In this document: one piece after another, positions 6,131 to 7,693 of the stretch
How the letters are laid out: every line of letters starts with the position of its first letter
Position numbering within the stretch: position 1 is the stretch's first letter
Assembly (NCBI GenBank): GCA_031976395.1
Contig: DALYLJ010000157.1
Span: 1-7,693 of the forward strand
Origin: UBA11164 sp002420085
GTDB lineage: Bacteria; Pseudomonadota; Gammaproteobacteria; Xanthomonadales; Xanthomonadaceae
Direction of reading: 5' to 3'
DNA: 7,693 nucleotides
The notes under the pieces: generated by a model
Database searches by the model: none
What the model saw: only the letters and a program-made list of their open reading frames with translations
What the model was told of the DNA's origin: nothing
Made by a program: the position numbers and the translations under genes

Positions 6131-6682
6131 ATGAAGAAACTCACCCTGCTCGCACTCGCCCTGAGCCTCGCCCTGCCGGCCGCCGCCCAGGCCCAGGACA
6201 TCAGCTACACCTATCTCGAAGGCGGTTATACCCGCATCGAGTCGGCCGCCGAAGCAGACGGCTGGGCGGTCAATGGCTCGGCCGCGATCAGCGACGACTT
6301 CCACGTCTTTGCCGGGTATTCGCAGAGCGATATCAACGGTTTCGGTGTCGACCTCGACATCTTCAACGTCGGCATCGGCTACAACCACGCCTTCACCAAC
6401 ACGGTGCATGGACTCGCGCGGTTCGGCTACGAGAACCTCGACACCAACCTGGGCGGCTCGATCGACGCCTGGTTCACCGAAGTCGGCGTGCGCGCGGCGC
6501 TCGGCAGCCATGTCGAAGGGTGGGCGCTGGCCGGTTATGAGGATCCGGAAGACTTCTCCGGCGACTTCTACGCCAAGATCGGCACCCTGATCAACATCAC
6601 CCCCCGCGTCGGCCTGAGCGCTGAGGTCAAATTGATCGACGGCGACCAACAGTACTTCGTTGGCCCACGCATCAGCTTCTGA
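6131..6682 (+). CDS. Ax21-family outer membrane beta-barrel protein
   Basis: A 183-residue outer membrane protein. The signal peptide is clear (MKK, hydrophobic core, LPAAAQAQ, cleavage near residue 21-22). The mature chain of about 161 residues shows alternating strand patterns: SYTYLEGGYTRI (25-36), GWAVNGSAAI (44-53), FHVFAGYSQSDI (57-68), FNVGIGYNHAF (78-88), GLARFGYENL (94-103), FTEVGVRAAL (115-124), VEGWALAGYE (128-137), FYAKIGTLI (146-154), and a final strand ending FVGPRISF with the terminal Phe recognised by the BAM complex. It has no cysteine. Wording and order of these blocks match the Xanthomonas Ax21 family as I remember it. Ax21 was once proposed as a secreted signal and XA21 ligand, but the central papers were retracted and the protein is now viewed as an outer-membrane and vesicle protein; no signalling role should be assumed here. 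The start is supported by a GACGGA purine stretch shortly upstream. A hairpin in the probable leader may affect expression. Confidence 0.88.
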   Translation: MKKLTLLALALSLALPAAAQAQDISYTYLEGGYTRIESAAEADGWAVNGSAAISDDFHVFAGYSQSDINGFGVDLDIFNVGIGYNHAFTNTVHGLARFGYENLDTNLGGSIDAWFTEVGVRAALGSHVEGWALAGYEDPEDFSGDFYAKIGTLINITPRVGLSAEVKLIDGDQQYFVGPRISF

Positions 6683-6699
6683 TCGCGATCAGACCCGCC

Positions 6700-6720
6700 A
6701 CCGGCGGCTTCGCCGCCGGT
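6700..6720. terminator. Hairpin between convergent genes, likely bidirectional terminator
   Basis: A perfect nine-pair stem (6700-6708 with 6712-6720) closes on a three-base TTC loop, or a five-base CTTCG loop if the innermost pair opens. It lies 17 bases after the stop of the Ax21-type gene and about 45 bases past the gpsA stop, so it can serve both strands. Neither side has a real T-run. Confidence 0.5.
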
Positions 6721-6764
6721 TGGCCATGATCCAGCAACACCTCGCACAGACGAGCTCCGCGAAC

Positions 6765-7693
6765 TCAGATCGGCGTGCCGTGCGGAAATTCGGCCTTCTG
6801 CTCGCGCGCCAGAAGCCGTCGCAAGCCCTCCACCGGGGTGATTTCATCGTGCAGCACCTGCCGAACCAGATCGGAAATCGGCAACTCCAGGCCGTGCTGT
6901 CCGGCAAGCCGCATCACCTCGTCGGCGGTCTGCACGCTCTCCACCACCTGACCGATTTCCGCCGTCGCCGCCGCCACCGACTGGCCACGACCAAGGGCCA
7001 GGCCGAGCCGACGATTGCGGGACAGATCGCCGGTGCAGGTCAACACCAGATCACCCAGACCCGCCAGACCCATGAGCGTCTCCGCACGGCCACCGATGGC
7101 ATGGTTGAGCCGTAGCATCTCGTTCAGGCCACGGGTGATCAATCCAGCCCGGGCGTTGTTGCCGAGCCCCATGCCGTCGGCCACACCGGTGGCCACCGCC
7201 AGCACATTCTTCATCGCGCCGCCCAACTCGGCCCCGATCAGATCGTTTCCGGAATACGCGCGAAAGGCCGGGCCATGCAGGGCGGAAGCGACCGTGTGGG
7301 CAAAATCGGGATCATCCGAATGGACCGTCACGGCCGTCGGCAGGCCACGCGCGACCTCCTGCGCAAACGACGGCCCGGTGACCAGGGCCAGGGCCACGTC
7401 CGGACCGAGCCGCTCACGGGCCACCTCATGCAGGAATCGACCCGTGCCCGGCTCGAAGCCCTTGCAGGCCCAGGCTACACCGGCGCCCGGCGCAAGACCG
7501 GATACCACCTGCGACAGGGTTTCGGCAAAGGCATGACTGGGCACCACCACCAGCACCAGTTCAGCACCGACCAGCACAGCCGTCAGACCGGTGCCGGCCC
7601 GGATCGAGGCTGGCAGACCGATGCCCGGCAGATACCGCGGATTGACATGCTCGCGATCGATCGCCGCGACGACATCGGCATCGCGGCCCCACA
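6765..7693 (-). CDS. gpsA: NAD(P)-dependent glycerol-3-phosphate dehydrogenase GpsA, N-terminus beyond window
   Basis: This enzyme reduces dihydroxyacetone phosphate to sn-glycerol 3-phosphate in the cytosol, supplying the backbone for phospholipids. About 308 residues are visible and the gene runs off the window end. A GTG at 7577 is not the true start: the frame stays open to the edge and reads WGRDADVVAAIDREHVNPRY and then LPGIGLP, which is the normal GpsA continuation. Only the first 20-30 residues, including the Rossmann GxGxxG motif, are missing compared with the usual length of about 330-340. Visible motifs in order are VVVPSHA, GPSFAQEVARGLPTA, IGAELGGAMKN with the catalytic Lys (codon 7209-7211), GLGNNARAGLITRGLNEM, GLAGLGDLVLTCTGDLSRNR and the C-terminal EFPHGTPI. 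It converges on the Ax21-type gene across an 82-base gap with a shared hairpin. In E. coli gpsA lies with secB and cysE next to trmL, so the linkage here is probably old. Confidence 0.95.
   Translation of the reverse strand, partial: WGRDADVVAAIDREHVNPRYLPGIGLPASIRAGTGLTAVLVGAELVLVVVPSHAFAETLSQVVSGLAPGAGVAWACKGFEPGTGRFLHEVARERLGPDVALALVTGPSFAQEVARGLPTAVTVHSDDPDFAHTVASALHGPAFRAYSGNDLIGAELGGAMKNVLAVATGVADGMGLGNNARAGLITRGLNEMLRLNHAIGGRAETLMGLAGLGDLVLTCTGDLSRNRRLGLALGRGQSVAAATAEIGQVVESVQTADEVMRLAGQHGLELPISDLVRQVLHDEITPVEGLRRLLAREQKAEFPHGTPI

Noticed and set aside
6681..6690. Palindrome GATCGCGATC over the stop codon of the Ax21-type gene, with similar CGATCG words elsewhere (51-60, 7655-7663).
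   Set aside because: GATC and CGATCG words are frequent across the whole window, including inside genes, so this reflects composition and not a specific operator.

Overview
The window is GC-rich chromosomal DNA, densely packed with ordinary protein-coding genes. No mobile element, CRISPR array, rRNA or tRNA is visible. The gene content points to a gammaproteobacterium, most likely in or near the Xanthomonadales (Lysobacterales). The main reasons are an Ax21-family outer membrane protein, TrmL and GpsA sequences of gammaproteobacterial type, a DUF4156-type lipoprotein, and GC-rich codon use that opens very long false ORFs on the antisense strands. This placement comes from recognising protein families, not from a database search.

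Layout. Positions 1-3296 carry two genes on the minus strand. The first in transcription order is a large secreted or periplasmic two-half M16 zinc peptidase (546-3296). Next comes a small DUF4156-type outer-membrane lipoprotein (47-433), separated from the peptidase by a 112-bp gap with two hairpins. Positions 1-46 hold nothing I can call. A 100-bp divergent intergenic region (3297-3396) separates the peptidase from a plus-strand pair: a short-chain dehydrogenase (3397-4116) whose stop codon overlaps the start of an exported protein of unknown function (4110-4985). Next is a gene for a small exported protein (5061-5417), preceded by a well-matched sigma-54 (RpoN) -24/-12 element and a good Shine-Dalgarno sequence.

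The right end carries trmL (5500-5964), which modifies the tRNA wobble base. Its -10-like hexamer is placed so that the mRNA could be leaderless. It is followed by an Ax21-family beta-barrel gene (6131-6682) with a stem-loop plus T-run just upstream of its start. The minus-strand gpsA (6765 to the window end) converges on it and is cut by the window edge, so its N-terminus, including the Rossmann glycine motif, lies outside. A strong GC-rich hairpin sits between the two convergent genes.

How the genes relate. The window mixes housekeeping functions (tRNA modification, glycerol-3-phosphate synthesis for phospholipids) with several envelope proteins (M16 peptidase, DUF4156 lipoprotein, exported unknown, small exported protein, Ax21-type barrel). 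From memory, trmL lies near gpsA/secB genes in several gammaproteobacteria, so that part looks like an ancestral neighbourhood with the Ax21-type gene added. I see no convincing novel multi-gene system. The most unusual element is the putative sigma-54-controlled small exported protein at 5011-5417.
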